DNA of 5,527 nucleotides. Origin: Phycisphaerae bacterium. GTDB taxonomy: Bacteria > Planctomycetota > Phycisphaerae > Sedimentisphaerales > Anaerohalosphaeraceae. Both the position numbers and the translations under genes were made by a program. Shown piece after piece: positions 1-5,527 of the stretch. Within the stretch, counting starts at the first letter, position 1; each line of letters opens with the position of its first letter. The notes under the pieces were generated by a model, which did no database searches, had not been told where the DNA came from, and saw only the letters and a list, made by a program, of their open reading frames with translations. The stretch spans positions 1 through 5,527 of the forward strand of contig JAIPFN010000073.1 of assembly GCA_021736615.1 (NCBI GenBank), given 5' to 3'.

Positions 1-470
1 GCTTTGGAGGCTCCGGCCATGATTTTCAGGTGGATAAATCCCCGAAACTGGTAATTTTTGCGTAAAATTGCGGCTACGGCGTTGAGTTTATCCATTGTCG
101 CATCGGGCGATTTGGCGACGGCTGAGCTTAGAAACAGGCCGAAAACCTTTTTTTTGCGGTAATAATCGATAAAAGCGGCAGCGGTTTCTTCCGGGGTTAG
201 TGCGCACCTGCGGACGTCATTGTCGTCGCGGAGCGGGCAGTATTTGCAGTCGTTAGAGCAGACATTGGACATGAGAGTCTTAAAAAGTACGCTTTTTCCG
301 CCGTTCGGAAGGGTTACGGGGTATATCCAGTTGCCATCATCGCCTCGCTGGCGGCCGGGGGTGTCTTTTGTTCCGCACGCACAGGCCAGGTCATACTGGC
401 CGTCTTCGCTTAGAATTTCGAGCTTACGCTGAGTGTCAGGTTTTGAAATGATCGAAGCCAAAGGCATCAT
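1..470 (-). CDS. Radical SAM protein, putative DNA modification/repair family (C-terminus beyond window)
   Basis: The reverse strand is open from an ATG at 470 to the window edge, giving 156 residues and missing the C-terminal part. The radical SAM cluster motif is CSNDCKYC at residues 71-78 (C71, C75, C78), the three cysteines that hold a 4Fe-4S cluster cleaving S-adenosylmethionine. Upstream are a YDLACAC stretch (26-32) and PNGGKSVLFKTLMSN; downstream are LTPEETAAAFIDYY, VFGLFLSSAVAKSPDATM and FRGFIHLKIMAGAS. This order matches the radical SAM family usually found next to a uracil-DNA-glycosylase-like partner and proposed to modify or repair DNA bases; its reaction is unknown. The start could be ATG 470 or 467; an in-frame TGA at 525-527 limits extension, and no strong ribosome binding site is seen. 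It is divergent from rpsU. Another radical SAM enzyme is possible, but the flanking motifs fit this family well. Confidence 0.82.
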   Translation of the reverse strand, partial: MMPLASIISKPDTQRKLEILSEDGQYDLACACGTKDTPGRQRGDDGNWIYPVTLPNGGKSVLFKTLMSNVCSNDCKYCPLRDDNDVRRCALTPEETAAAFIDYYRKKKVFGLFLSSAVAKSPDATMDKLNAVAAILRKNYQFRGFIHLKIMAGASK

Positions 471-500
471 CCATGAAAAAAAGCCCCAATTAACGCTACT

Positions 501-528
501 ATTATAGCCGATAATCCAAAAATATCAA
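501..528 (-). promoter_or_regulatory. Sigma-70-type promoter for the radical SAM gene
   Basis: Read on the minus strand, TTGATA (plus 523-528) is followed by a 16-base spacer and a perfect TATAAT (plus 501-506). That is 5/6 and 6/6 to the sigma-70 consensus. Transcription would begin near 494, leaving a leader of about 24 bases before the ATG at 470. This is inferred from sequence alone. Confidence 0.6.
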
Positions 529-571
529 ATATTTTTCCAAGTCAGAAAAATTCTGTACCAGGAGCCGCATC

Positions 572-580
572 TGGTATAAT
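572..580 (+). promoter_or_regulatory. Extended -10 promoter for rpsU
   Basis: TGGTATAAT at 572-580 is a perfect -10 box with the TGn extension. The -35 region (around 551-556, TTCTGT) matches poorly, which is tolerable for extended -10 promoters. The start would be near 587, giving an rpsU leader of roughly 190 nt. The core GGTATAAT recurs before uvrB. Confidence 0.5.
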
Positions 581-624
581 CGTCAGTAATTGGCGTTGTT
601 CTATCTTACCTAAACCCCCGTAAG

Positions 625-637
625 GACCCCAGGGGTC
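625..637. repeat. Perfect 13-base inverted repeat in the rpsU leader
   Basis: GACCCC A GGGGTC is an exact palindrome around a central A. As RNA it forms only a short stem (4-5 base pairs with a 3-5 nt loop). As DNA it could be a protein-binding site just downstream of the predicted rpsU start. The T-run at 648-655 lies 11 bases further on, too far for a normal intrinsic terminator. Confidence 0.5.
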
Positions 638-655
638 GTTTCGTTTGTTTTTTTT

Positions 656-676
656 GCGGAAAAACGGATTTTTTGC
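656..676 (+). other. Leader hairpin upstream of rpsU
   Basis: GCGGAAAA (656-663) pairs with TTTTTTGC (669-676) in 8 pairs, two of them G-U, around the loop ACGGA. The preceding T-run (651-655) can instead pair with AAAAA (660-664) around GCGG, so the two folds exclude each other. The pairs are mostly A-U, so stability is modest. Confidence 0.35.
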
Positions 677-705
677 TTGAAATATGCCGAGTTAGTCATT
701 ATGTT
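677..705 (+). promoter_or_regulatory. Possible second rpsU promoter
   Basis: TTGAAA (677-682), a 17-base spacer and TATGTT (700-705) match the sigma-70 pattern at 5/6 and 4/6. Transcription would start near 712 and give a leader of about 60 nt without the hairpins. Such matches arise by chance in A/T-rich DNA, so this is tentative. Confidence 0.25.
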
Positions 706-778
706 ATTAACTTTTCGTCAACATATAAAGTTATTTTTAGATATATCGGTTCTTATAGAAAGGAACATTTTTAGATGA
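701..778 (+). other. Possible 25-codon upstream ORF overlapping the rpsU start
   Basis: An ATG at 701 opens a 25-codon frame beginning MLLTFRQHIK and ending with TGA at 776-778. The stop overlaps the rpsU ATG (775-777) in an ATGA arrangement typical of translational coupling. The peptide is hydrophobic and basic and resembles nothing I know. There is no good ribosome binding site before 701 (only a weak GAG at 689-691), so it may well be chance in A/T-rich sequence. Confidence 0.15.
759..765 (+). promoter_or_regulatory. Ribosome binding site of rpsU
   Basis: AAAGGAA ends about 9-10 bases before the ATG at 775 and fixes that start. It is a clear Shine-Dalgarno match, in contrast to uvrB, which has none at normal spacing. 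This matters because bS21 sits beside the anti-Shine-Dalgarno end of 16S rRNA. Confidence 0.75.
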
Positions 779-966
779 TTAAGGTTAGATCACGTGCGGG
801 TGAGTCGGTTCAGCAGATGGTAAAGCGTTTTAAGAAGATGTGCGAAAAAGAAGGTCTGATTCGCGATATGAAACGCAACAGCTACTACGAAAAGCCGTCG
901 GAAAAGAACCGCCGCAAACGAAGAAAAGCAGCACGTGCAGCCAGCTTTGGCTTGACGAACAGATAG
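775..966 (+). CDS. rpsU: 30S ribosomal protein bS21
   Basis: This 63-residue basic protein matches bS21 along its whole length. It has the N-terminal strand IKVRSRAGESVQQ (2-14), the helix motif KRFKKMCEKEGL (17-28, compare RRFKRSCEKAGV in E. coli), YYEKPSEK (37-44) and an Arg/Lys-rich tail (RRKRRKAARAA, 46-56). bS21 binds the 30S platform near the 3' end of 16S rRNA and helps start translation. The E. coli protein is about 71 residues, so this is a normal short form. It is a single-gene unit: its own promoter and long leader precede it, and a strong terminator follows 26 bases after the stop. The start is set by the AAAGGAA site. The +2 frame over its second half is also open but has no protein-like features, so I leave it out. 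Confidence 0.96.
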   Translation: MIKVRSRAGESVQQMVKRFKKMCEKEGLIRDMKRNSYYEKPSEKNRRKRRKAARAASFGLTNR

Positions 967-992
967 TTAGCGACAGCTATACGGAATATAAC

Positions 993-1030
993 AGCCGGGT
1001 TGCGTCGAATAGATGCGCCCGGCTTTTTTT
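993..1030 (+). terminator. Rho-independent terminator after rpsU
   Basis: AGCCGGG (993-999) pairs with CCCGGCT (1018-1024). The stem continues through GCGTC (1002-1006) against GATGC (1012-1016) around the loop GAATA, with a small internal irregularity at T1000, T1001 and G1017. A run of seven T (1024-1030) follows at once. This is a textbook intrinsic terminator and separates rpsU from uvrB. Confidence 0.93.
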
Positions 1031-1058
1031 GCGCGCGTATTCAGGGGTAATGTTTTCA

Positions 1059-1088
1059 TTGGAGTTTTAATTGTTGTCAGGGTATAAT
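1059..1088 (+). promoter_or_regulatory. uvrB promoter with -10 box next to the start codon
   Basis: A perfect TATAAT lies at 1083-1088; the possible -35 is weak (TTGGAG, 1059-1064, 18-base spacer, 3/6). The usual distance from the -10 box puts the transcription start at about 1094-1096, which is the uvrB ATG itself. It follows the rpsU terminator directly, so uvrB must have a promoter in this gap of about 65 bases. Confidence 0.55.
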
Positions 1089-1095
1089 TTCGGGC

Positions 1096-3075
1096 ATGCT
1101 AGAATATAAGATACATAGCGATTTTACTCCGCAGGGAGATCAGCCTGCCGCGATAGACCGGCTTTGCGCCGGGCTTGACGAGGGTAAGAAGTTTCAGACG
1201 CTTCTTGGGGTTACCGGCAGCGGTAAGACTTTTACGATGGCCAATGTTATCGCAAGGCATAAGCTGCCCGCGCTGGTTATCTCGCATAACAAGACGCTTG
1301 CGGCGCAGCTGTATGAGGAGCTTAAGGAACTTTTCCCGGAAAATGCCGTCGAGTATTTCGTGAGTTATTACGATTACTATCAGCCGGAAGCGTACATTCC
1401 GCAGCGTGACATTTACATTGAAAAGGACGCTTCCCGCAATGACGATCTTGACAGGCTGAGGCTTTCGACGACGACGAGCCTGCTTAGCCGTCCCGACAGT
1501 ATAATTGTCGCCTCGGTATCGTGTATATTCGGTTTGGGTTCGCCTGAGGATTACCAGGCAAGCGTAGTCGGTATCCGCATCGGTGATACGGTCGAGCGTA
1601 ACGAATTTCTTGGGCGTCTTGCCGACATTCAGTATGAGCGAAACGATATTGATTTTAAGCGGGGGACGTTTCGGGTTCGCGGCGATGTTGTCGAGCTTTG
1701 GCCCTCGTACGAATCTTTTGGAATTCGGTTTGAGTTCTTCGGCGATGAGGTTGAGAAGATTTCTTATATCAACACTGTCTCGTGTGAGACTCTGGCTGAT
1801 GAGACGCAGGTGTATATTTATCCGGCTAAGCACTATGTAATGCCGGCTGAGCGGATCGAGCGGGGCGTTGAGAGTATTCAGGAGGAGTTGGAGCACAGGC
1901 TTATTCAGTTAAAACATGAGGGCAAACTGCTGGAGGCGCAGCGGCTGGAGGCACGTACGAAATACGATATTGAGATGATTCAGGAGGTAGGGTACTGCAG
2001 CGGTATCGAAAACTACGCCAGGCATATGGCCGGGCTTAAACCGGGTGATAAACCGTTTACGCTTATGGATTACTTTCCGGAGGATTTTTTGCTTTTCATA
2101 GATGAGTCGCATGTGACTATCCCGCAGGTTCGTGCGATGTATGCAGGCGACAGGAGCAGAAAGCAGGTTCTTGTAGACCACGGGTTCCGGCTTCCGAGTG
2201 CGATGGATAACCGGCCTTTGCGGTTTGAGGAATTCGAGGCAAGATGGAGCAAGGTTGTTTTTCTTTCGGCGACACCTGCCGATTACGAGCTTGAGGCAAG
2301 CGGCGGTGAGGTTGTCGAGCAGATTATCCGTCCGACGGGGCTTGTCGATCCGGAGATATTTGTGCATAGAGCCTCTGATCAGATTCCGCATCTTATTGGC
2401 GAGATCGAAGAGCGTGTTGCGGTTAAGGAGCGTGTTTTGGTTACTACGCTGACAAAACGGCTTGCAGAGGATCTGACGGATTTTCTTACGAAGAAAGGTT
2501 TTAAGTGCCGATACCTGCACAGCGATATTAAGACGCTTGAGCGGGTGGATATTCTTCGTGATCTTCGTAAGGGCAATTTTGACGTGCTTATCGGGATCAA
2601 TCTTTTGCGTGAGGGACTTGACCTGCCGGAGGTTTCGCTGGTCGCGATACTCGACGCAGATAAGGAAGGTTTTCTTCGCAGTGAGACGTCGCTGGTTCAG
2701 ACTATCGGAAGAGCGGCGAGAAATGTTAACGCCAAGGTGCTGCTGTACGGTGACCGGATCACTAATTCGATGAAAAAAGCTATTGACGAAACGAATCGGC
2801 GGCGTACAATTCAGTTGCGGTATAACGAAGAAAACGGGATTACGCCGGAGACGATCAAGAAGGCGATCAATACCGGACTTGGCGAGATGCTTAAGGCTAG
2901 AAAGACGGCACAGGAAGCTTTGCACTTTAATGAAGATGAGTTTGACAAGGCAGAGATGACAGCCCAGTTAGAAAAGGAAATGCTCGAAGCTGCGAAAGAG
3001 CTTGATTTCGAGCGGGCGGCGATGCTGAGAGATCAACTCAAAGAACTGAAAGAAATGCCGGAGTTGAGCGATTAG
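1096..3075 (+). CDS. uvrB: Excinuclease ABC subunit B
   Basis: UvrB is the damage-verifying subunit of nucleotide excision repair: it is loaded onto DNA by UvrA, opens the strands and recruits UvrC to cut. At 659 residues it has family length (E. coli 673). Visible motifs in order are Walker A GVTGSGKT (38-45), NKTLAAQLY (65-73), the damage-probing beta-hairpin region [19 protein letters not shown] (92-110), RGTFRVRGD (189-197), GYCSGIENY (299-307), the Walker B DESH box (336-339), SATP (391-394), LHSD (474-477), [20 protein letters not shown] (500-519), motif [11 protein letters not shown] (535-543) and a C-terminal UVR motif (about 620-655) that contacts UvrA/UvrC. ATG 1096 is the only start: the frame stays open upstream to TAA 1048-1050 but has no ATG, GTG or TTG. 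No Shine-Dalgarno sequence lies at normal spacing. It leads a probable operon with marC, nadC and birA. All catalytic motifs look intact. Confidence 0.98.
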   Translation: MLEYKIHSDFTPQGDQPAAIDRLCAGLDEGKKFQTLLGVTGSGKTFTMANVIARHKLPALVISHNKTLAAQLYEELKELFPENAVEYFVSYYDYYQPEAYIPQRDIYIEKDASRNDDLDRLRLSTTTSLLSRPDSIIVASVSCIFGLGSPEDYQASVVGIRIGDTVERNEFLGRLADIQYERNDIDFKRGTFRVRGDVVELWPSYESFGIRFEFFGDEVEKISYINTVSCETLADETQVYIYPAKHYVMPAERIERGVESIQEELEHRLIQLKHEGKLLEAQRLEARTKYDIEMIQEVGYCSGIENYARHMAGLKPGDKPFTLMDYFPEDFLLFIDESHVTIPQVRAMYAGDRSRKQVLVDHGFRLPSAMDNRPLRFEEFEARWSKVVFLSATPADYELEASGGEVVEQIIRPTGLVDPEIFVHRASDQIPHLIGEIEERVAVKERVLVTTLTKRLAEDLTDFLTKKGFKCRYLHSDIKTLERVDILRDLRKGNFDVLIGINLLREGLDLPEVSLVAILDADKEGFLRSETSLVQTIGRAARNVNAKVLLYGDRITNSMKKAIDETNRRRTIQLRYNEENGITPETIKKAINTGLGEMLKARKTAQEALHFNEDEFDKAEMTAQLEKEMLEAAKELDFERAAMLRDQLKELKEMPELSD

Positions 3076-3095
3076 CAATTAGCTTGTTGAATCGC
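3068..3095 (+). other. Hairpin spanning the uvrB stop codon
   Basis: GCGATT (3068-3073) pairs with AATCGC (3090-3095), and AGCAA (3074-3078) with TTGTT (3084-3088). This makes an 11-pair stem with one G-U, a single bulged G3089 and the loop TTAGC. The uvrB TAG (3073-3075) lies inside the stem. Only three T follow, so it is not a strong intrinsic terminator. It could be a weak attenuator, a processing site or a 3'-end stabiliser between uvrB and marC. Confidence 0.45.
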
Positions 3096-3122
3096 TTTGC
3101 GGCGGAAGATATTTAATTTACA

Positions 3123-3128
3123 GAGAGG
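3123..3128 (+). promoter_or_regulatory. Ribosome binding site of marC
   Basis: GAGAGG lies 9 bases before the ATG at 3138 and supports that start over the in-frame ATG at 3144. Confidence 0.6.
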
Positions 3129-3137
3129 TCACTGCTG

Positions 3138-3758
3138 ATGGTAATGGCATATGTTAAAGCTGTTATTGCACTATTTGTTATTATTGATCCCATAGGCGGG
3201 ATACCTGTTTTTCTGGCGGTGACCGAGCCGCTGAAAGAGGAGTCTCGCAGACGGGCATTTAATATCGCTATTGTAGTCGCCTTTTTGATATTGCTGCTTT
3301 TTTCATTGAGCGGTCAATTTATTCTTGATGATGTTTTTCAGATAAAGATAGCCGACCTTCGTATCGCCGGCGGTATTTTACTTTTTTTGATTGCTATTAA
3401 GGATATTCAGGGCAGTCCTCGCAGGTCGGCAAAGTCCGACAGTGACCATCTTCGCCCTGAAGAGATTGGATGCGTTCCGCTGGCTTGTCCTTTGCTGGCC
3501 GGGCCCGGTGCGATGGTTACGAGTCTTACGATCTGGAACGATCCAAAGGCCGGGCCGATTGTTGCGATAGCGGGGATTGTGGCGGTATTAATCATTTTCT
3601 GGGTGTTGATGCGGTTTATAGGTGCAATAAGCCACCCTATAGGACAATTGGTAATAACAGCGGTTTCCAAGGTGACGTTTATTTTGGTTGCGGCTATCGC
3701 GGTCAACATGATCGTTAAGGGCGTATCGTACTACGTAAATGCTGCCGGATTACAATAA
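3138..3758 (+). CDS. MarC family integral membrane protein
   Basis: This is a 206-residue inner-membrane protein with six predicted membrane segments, at about residues 4-28, 41-63, 70-90, 111-133, 139-163 and 171-197. Family signatures are clear: ALFVIIDPIGGIPVFLAVTE (11-30), LRIAGGILLFLIAIKDIQG (74-92) and VPLACPLLAGPGAMVTS (113-129). The charged loop between segments 3 and 4 (about 91-109) is probably cytoplasmic. Length is normal for MarC/YhgN proteins (about 200 residues). The family was once linked to multiple antibiotic resistance through the mar locus, but that link was not upheld and no substrate is established, so a resistance label should not be attached. It lies 62 bases after uvrB and 20 before nadC, most likely in one operon, with no obvious link to either function. 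Confidence 0.93.
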   Translation: MVMAYVKAVIALFVIIDPIGGIPVFLAVTEPLKEESRRRAFNIAIVVAFLILLLFSLSGQFILDDVFQIKIADLRIAGGILLFLIAIKDIQGSPRRSAKSDSDHLRPEEIGCVPLACPLLAGPGAMVTSLTIWNDPKAGPIVAIAGIVAVLIIFWVLMRFIGAISHPIGQLVITAVSKVTFILVAAIAVNMIVKGVSYYVNAAGLQ

Positions 3759-3764
3759 TATTAT

Positions 3765-3770
3765 GAGGAA
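3765..3770 (+). promoter_or_regulatory. Ribosome binding site of nadC
   Basis: GAGGAA lies 8 bases before the ATG at 3779, inside the 20-base gap after marC. Another ATG (3771) touches the site directly and opens only three codons before a TGA that overlaps the nadC ATG. Its zero spacing makes it an unlikely start. Confidence 0.7.
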
Positions 3771-3778
3771 ATGAAAGT

Positions 3779-4672
3779 ATGAAAAAACTGGATATTAAAA
3801 AAATACAGACTTTGATCGACCTTGCTGTTCAGGAAGATTTTGGTAAAGGCGATCCGACGTCGGAGATAACTATTGCCGAAGATGTTATTACGAAGACTTA
3901 TTTAGTCACTCGTGAAGAGATCGTCGTTTGCGGGATGGATGTTGTCGCCGCGATTCTTAAGCGGTATGACGATAGGCTCAAGCTGAAAGTGCTTATACCG
4001 GACGGGCATCATGCAAGCGTAGCCGACCGTATCGCAGTTATCGAAGGACCGCTTCGTCCGATGCTTAGCGGAGAGCGTGTGGTGTTGAATTTTCTGCAGC
4101 GTCTTTGCGGGATAAGTACTATGACGTGGAAGTTCGTTAGTGCGATTCGCGGTACGAAGGCGAAGATTTATGATACCAGAAAGACTACGCCGGGTTGGCG
4201 GCTGCTCGAAAAGTATGCCGTCCGGTGTGGCGGCGGGTATAATCACAGGATTCATCTTGGCGACGGTGTGATGATAAAGGATAACCACGTTGCCGAGATG
4301 GGCAGCAAACTACAGTCACGGCTAACGAAGATGGTTAAAGATGCCAAGGCTTATAAGGGTGTTAAGTTTGTGTCGGTTGAGGTCGATCATGTCGATCATC
4401 AGCTTGATAAGGTCTTAAAGGTTGACGGTGTCGATGTTATATTGCTCGATAATATGGGTCAGTGGCAGCTTAAACATGCCGTTGAGATGCGAAACGAGAT
4501 GTGCGGGAAGAAACCGCTGCTGGAGGCGACGGGTAATGTGAATCTGAATACTGTTTTGCAGATTGCCCGCTGCGGGGTCGATAGGATTTCGGTAGGGGCG
4601 ATAACCCATTCGGCGACCGCTGTCGATATTGGGCTGGATATGGATTTGGGGTTTGAAGTCCATGGAATATAA
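3779..4672 (+). CDS. nadC: Nicotinate-nucleotide pyrophosphorylase (quinolinate phosphoribosyltransferase)
   Basis: NadC joins quinolinate to phosphoribosyl pyrophosphate with loss of CO2, giving nicotinate mononucleotide for NAD synthesis in the cytoplasm. The 297-residue protein has the expected two-part layout. The N-terminal alpha/beta sandwich includes EDFGKGDPTSEITI (19-32) and SGERVVLNFLQRLCGIST (97-114). The barrel has TRKTTPGWRLLEKYAVRCGG (133-152), NHRIHLGDGVMIKDNH (155-170) with the conserved Arg, His and Lys residues of the active site, VEVD (200-203), ILLDNM (221-226), LEATGNVN (248-255) and GVDRISVGAITHSA (266-279). LEATGNVN replaces the more usual LEASGGI-like loop that helps bind the phosphate, a mild variant. 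Its partners nadA and nadB are not in the window. It is followed after 30 bases by birA. Confidence 0.97.
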   Translation: MKKLDIKKIQTLIDLAVQEDFGKGDPTSEITIAEDVITKTYLVTREEIVVCGMDVVAAILKRYDDRLKLKVLIPDGHHASVADRIAVIEGPLRPMLSGERVVLNFLQRLCGISTMTWKFVSAIRGTKAKIYDTRKTTPGWRLLEKYAVRCGGGYNHRIHLGDGVMIKDNHVAEMGSKLQSRLTKMVKDAKAYKGVKFVSVEVDHVDHQLDKVLKVDGVDVILLDNMGQWQLKHAVEMRNEMCGKKPLLEATGNVNLNTVLQIARCGVDRISVGAITHSATAVDIGLDMDLGFEVHGI

Positions 4673-4682
4673 CAATGCCGGC

Positions 4683-4695
4683 AGGATGGCGGCGG
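4683..4695 (+). promoter_or_regulatory. Weak ribosome binding region of birA
   Basis: AGGA (4683-4686) is 16 bases before the ATG at 4703 and GGCGG (4691-4695) is 7 bases before it; neither is a strong match at ideal spacing. Short frames from ATG 4675 and ATG 4686 cross this gap, and the second ends in TGA overlapping the birA start. Translation may partly depend on coupling to nadC. Confidence 0.3.
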
Positions 4696-4702
4696 TACTA
4701 AT

Positions 4703-5500
4703 ATGAATGTTGCTGATATTTTAGATGTTGATGTTATTGAGGGGTTGCTAACGCCGGCGATTGTCGGGCGGAAGGTGCTTGTCTATAAGTCTACGTCGAG
4801 TACTAACGATGTGGCCTGGGAGTATGCTCGTAATTGCGTAAACGACGGGCTTGCGGTGTTTGCCGAGAACCAGTCATCGGGCAGGGGCAGGCGGGGCAAT
4901 AAGTGGCTGTCGGCGGATTCGGCGAGCATTCTTTGTTCTATTCTTCTCATTGATTTTGTTTGCCCGGCAGAGCTTATGGCGACGGTTTCGGCTGTTGCGG
5001 TTGCCGAGGCGATTATTGAAAGCTGTCGTCTTGATGTCGGGATCAAATGGCCGAACGATGTTATGATAAACGGTAAAAAGGCCGCGGGGATCCTTCTGGA
5101 ATCCAGGCCCGGGGCAGGGGGAACTAATTACGTTATCGGCATTGGACTTAATGTTCATCAGCCGGAGGATTTTTTTGAAAATACCGGACTGTTGATGCCT
5201 GCGACGAGTCTTGATATTGCCACGGGCAGTTTTAATGATAGAAACCGGATTGCCGGTGAGCTTTTGCGGTCGTTTGATCGCTGGCTCGAAATCGCAAAAT
5301 CTTCCCCGATAAAAATAGTTGATCGATGGAAAAGACTTTCAACGCAGCTTGGCAGGCGTGTGACTGTAGAATGGGACCAGCAGCGGTTTAGCGGTAACTG
5401 CATAGGGGTTGACCCGGCAGCGGGATTGATACTGCAATTGGATAACGGCGGAGTTAGGATGTTTGGCGCGGCGCATACAACGATTGTTAAGCATTTATAG
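4703..5500 (+). CDS. birA: Biotin--[acetyl-CoA-carboxylase] ligase, class I (no DNA-binding domain)
   Basis: The enzyme activates biotin with ATP to biotinyl-AMP and transfers it to a lysine of biotin carboxyl carrier domains. In the 265-residue protein the catalytic domain shows STSSTNDVA (30-38), the biotin/adenylate loop SSGRGRRGNKW (58-68), KWPNDVMINGKKAAGILLES (115-134, with the conserved KWPND lysine) and YVIGIGLNVH (143-152). A C-terminal SH3-like domain follows (about 216-265, from LGRRVTVEW to the end). Only some 22 residues precede the core, so the helix-turn-helix of E. coli BirA (321 residues) is absent; this protein should be a ligase but not a biotin-operon repressor. In related genomes a type III pantothenate kinase gene (coaX) often comes next, which cannot be seen here. 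The 27 bases after the stop are A/T-rich with T-runs but no stem, so the operon may continue. Confidence 0.95.
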   Translation: MNVADILDVDVIEGLLTPAIVGRKVLVYKSTSSTNDVAWEYARNCVNDGLAVFAENQSSGRGRRGNKWLSADSASILCSILLIDFVCPAELMATVSAVAVAEAIIESCRLDVGIKWPNDVMINGKKAAGILLESRPGAGGTNYVIGIGLNVHQPEDFFENTGLLMPATSLDIATGSFNDRNRIAGELLRSFDRWLEIAKSSPIKIVDRWKRLSTQLGRRVTVEWDQQRFSGNCIGVDPAAGLILQLDNGGVRMFGAAHTTIVKHL

Positions 5501-5527
5501 GCAAAACTTTATTTTTTCTTTTTGAAT

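Larger units (their letters stand above)
581..774 (+). promoter_or_regulatory. Long 5' leader of rpsU, possible cis-regulatory RNA
   Basis: This is the right-hand part of the 304-base gap between the radical SAM gene and rpsU. It contains a perfect 13-base inverted repeat (625-637, GACCCC-A-GGGGTC), with an upstream ACCCC (614-618) able to compete for GGGGT (632-636). It also has eight T (648-655), and a hairpin at 656-676 that conflicts with a small TTTTT/AAAAA hairpin at 651-664. A/T-rich sequence runs from there to the ribosome binding site. Ribosomal protein genes are often controlled through leaders of this kind, but I recognise no named leader family here. The regulatory role is inference from length and pairing only. 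Confidence 0.35.

Noticed and set aside
220..432. 70-codon plus-strand frame opposite the radical SAM gene
   Set aside because: The minus strand here encodes the CSNDCKYC motif and flanking family motifs; the plus-strand frame is a shadow.
625..655. Inverted repeat plus T8 run as a terminator or attenuator in the rpsU leader
   Set aside because: The stem is only 4-5 pairs and the T-run starts 11 bases after it, so it does not fit an intrinsic terminator; kept only as an inverted repeat.
840..1070. 76-codon frame overlapping rpsU and its terminator
   Set aside because: It runs in another frame through rpsU and across the terminator hairpin, has no ribosome binding site and has no recognisable protein features.
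1031..1095. Possible LexA/SOS operator before uvrB
   Set aside because: I looked for CTG-N10-CAG and GAAC/GTTC-type palindromes and found none, so SOS control cannot be claimed from this sequence.
1099..2925. Two long open frames on the minus strand opposite uvrB (265 and 338 codons)
   Set aside because: They lie wholly antisense to an intact, highly conserved uvrB. Their translations show no domain or motif I recognise, and their openness follows from uvrB codon use.
3771..3782. Three-codon frame (ATG AAA GTA TGA) overlapping the nadC start
   Set aside because: Its ATG abuts the Shine-Dalgarno site with no spacing, so initiation there is unlikely; it is probably accidental.
5501..5527. Terminator after birA
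   Set aside because: The sequence is T-rich but no stem precedes the T-runs inside the window, and it is cut off by the window end.

Overview
The window looks like ordinary bacterial chromosome at roughly 50% G+C. I favour a planctomycete, perhaps an anaerobic Phycisphaerae/Sedimentisphaerales-type lineage. The reasons are the form of the short bS21 protein, the UvrB sequence variants (for example STTTSLLSR after the hairpin region), and the gene mix of a DNA-repair-linked radical SAM protein, uvrB, marC, nadC and a short birA. That assignment is from memory of the families and is only moderately secure.

Layout. Positions 1-470 (minus strand) hold the N-terminal 156 residues of a radical SAM protein that runs off the left edge. 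A 304-base divergent intergenic region (471-774) carries a good promoter reading left (TTGATA-16-TATAAT) and one reading right (TGGTATAAT extended -10). Next come a ~190-nt leader and the small ribosomal protein gene rpsU (775-966), closed by a clear intrinsic terminator (993-1030). A second transcription unit then starts with uvrB (1096-3075), followed on the same strand by marC (3138-3758), nadC (3779-4672) and birA (4703-5500). Gaps in this unit are 62, 20 and 30 bases. The window ends 27 bases after birA, with no terminator visible.

How the genes relate. The radical SAM protein (putative DNA modification/repair family) and UvrB (nucleotide excision repair) flank rpsU, so two DNA-repair genes sit close together in separate units. 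The uvrB-marC-nadC-birA run is a probable co-transcribed housekeeping operon. It covers damage recognition, a membrane protein of unknown role, the quinolinate step of NAD synthesis, and biotin attachment to carboxylases. Their products need not act together.

I found no mobile element, CRISPR array, tRNA/rRNA or convincingly new gene system. The most interesting signals are regulatory: a uvrB promoter so close to the start codon that the mRNA may be leaderless, a long structured rpsU leader with mutually exclusive hairpins and a small ORF ending in an ATGA overlap with rpsU, and a long hairpin built over the uvrB stop codon.
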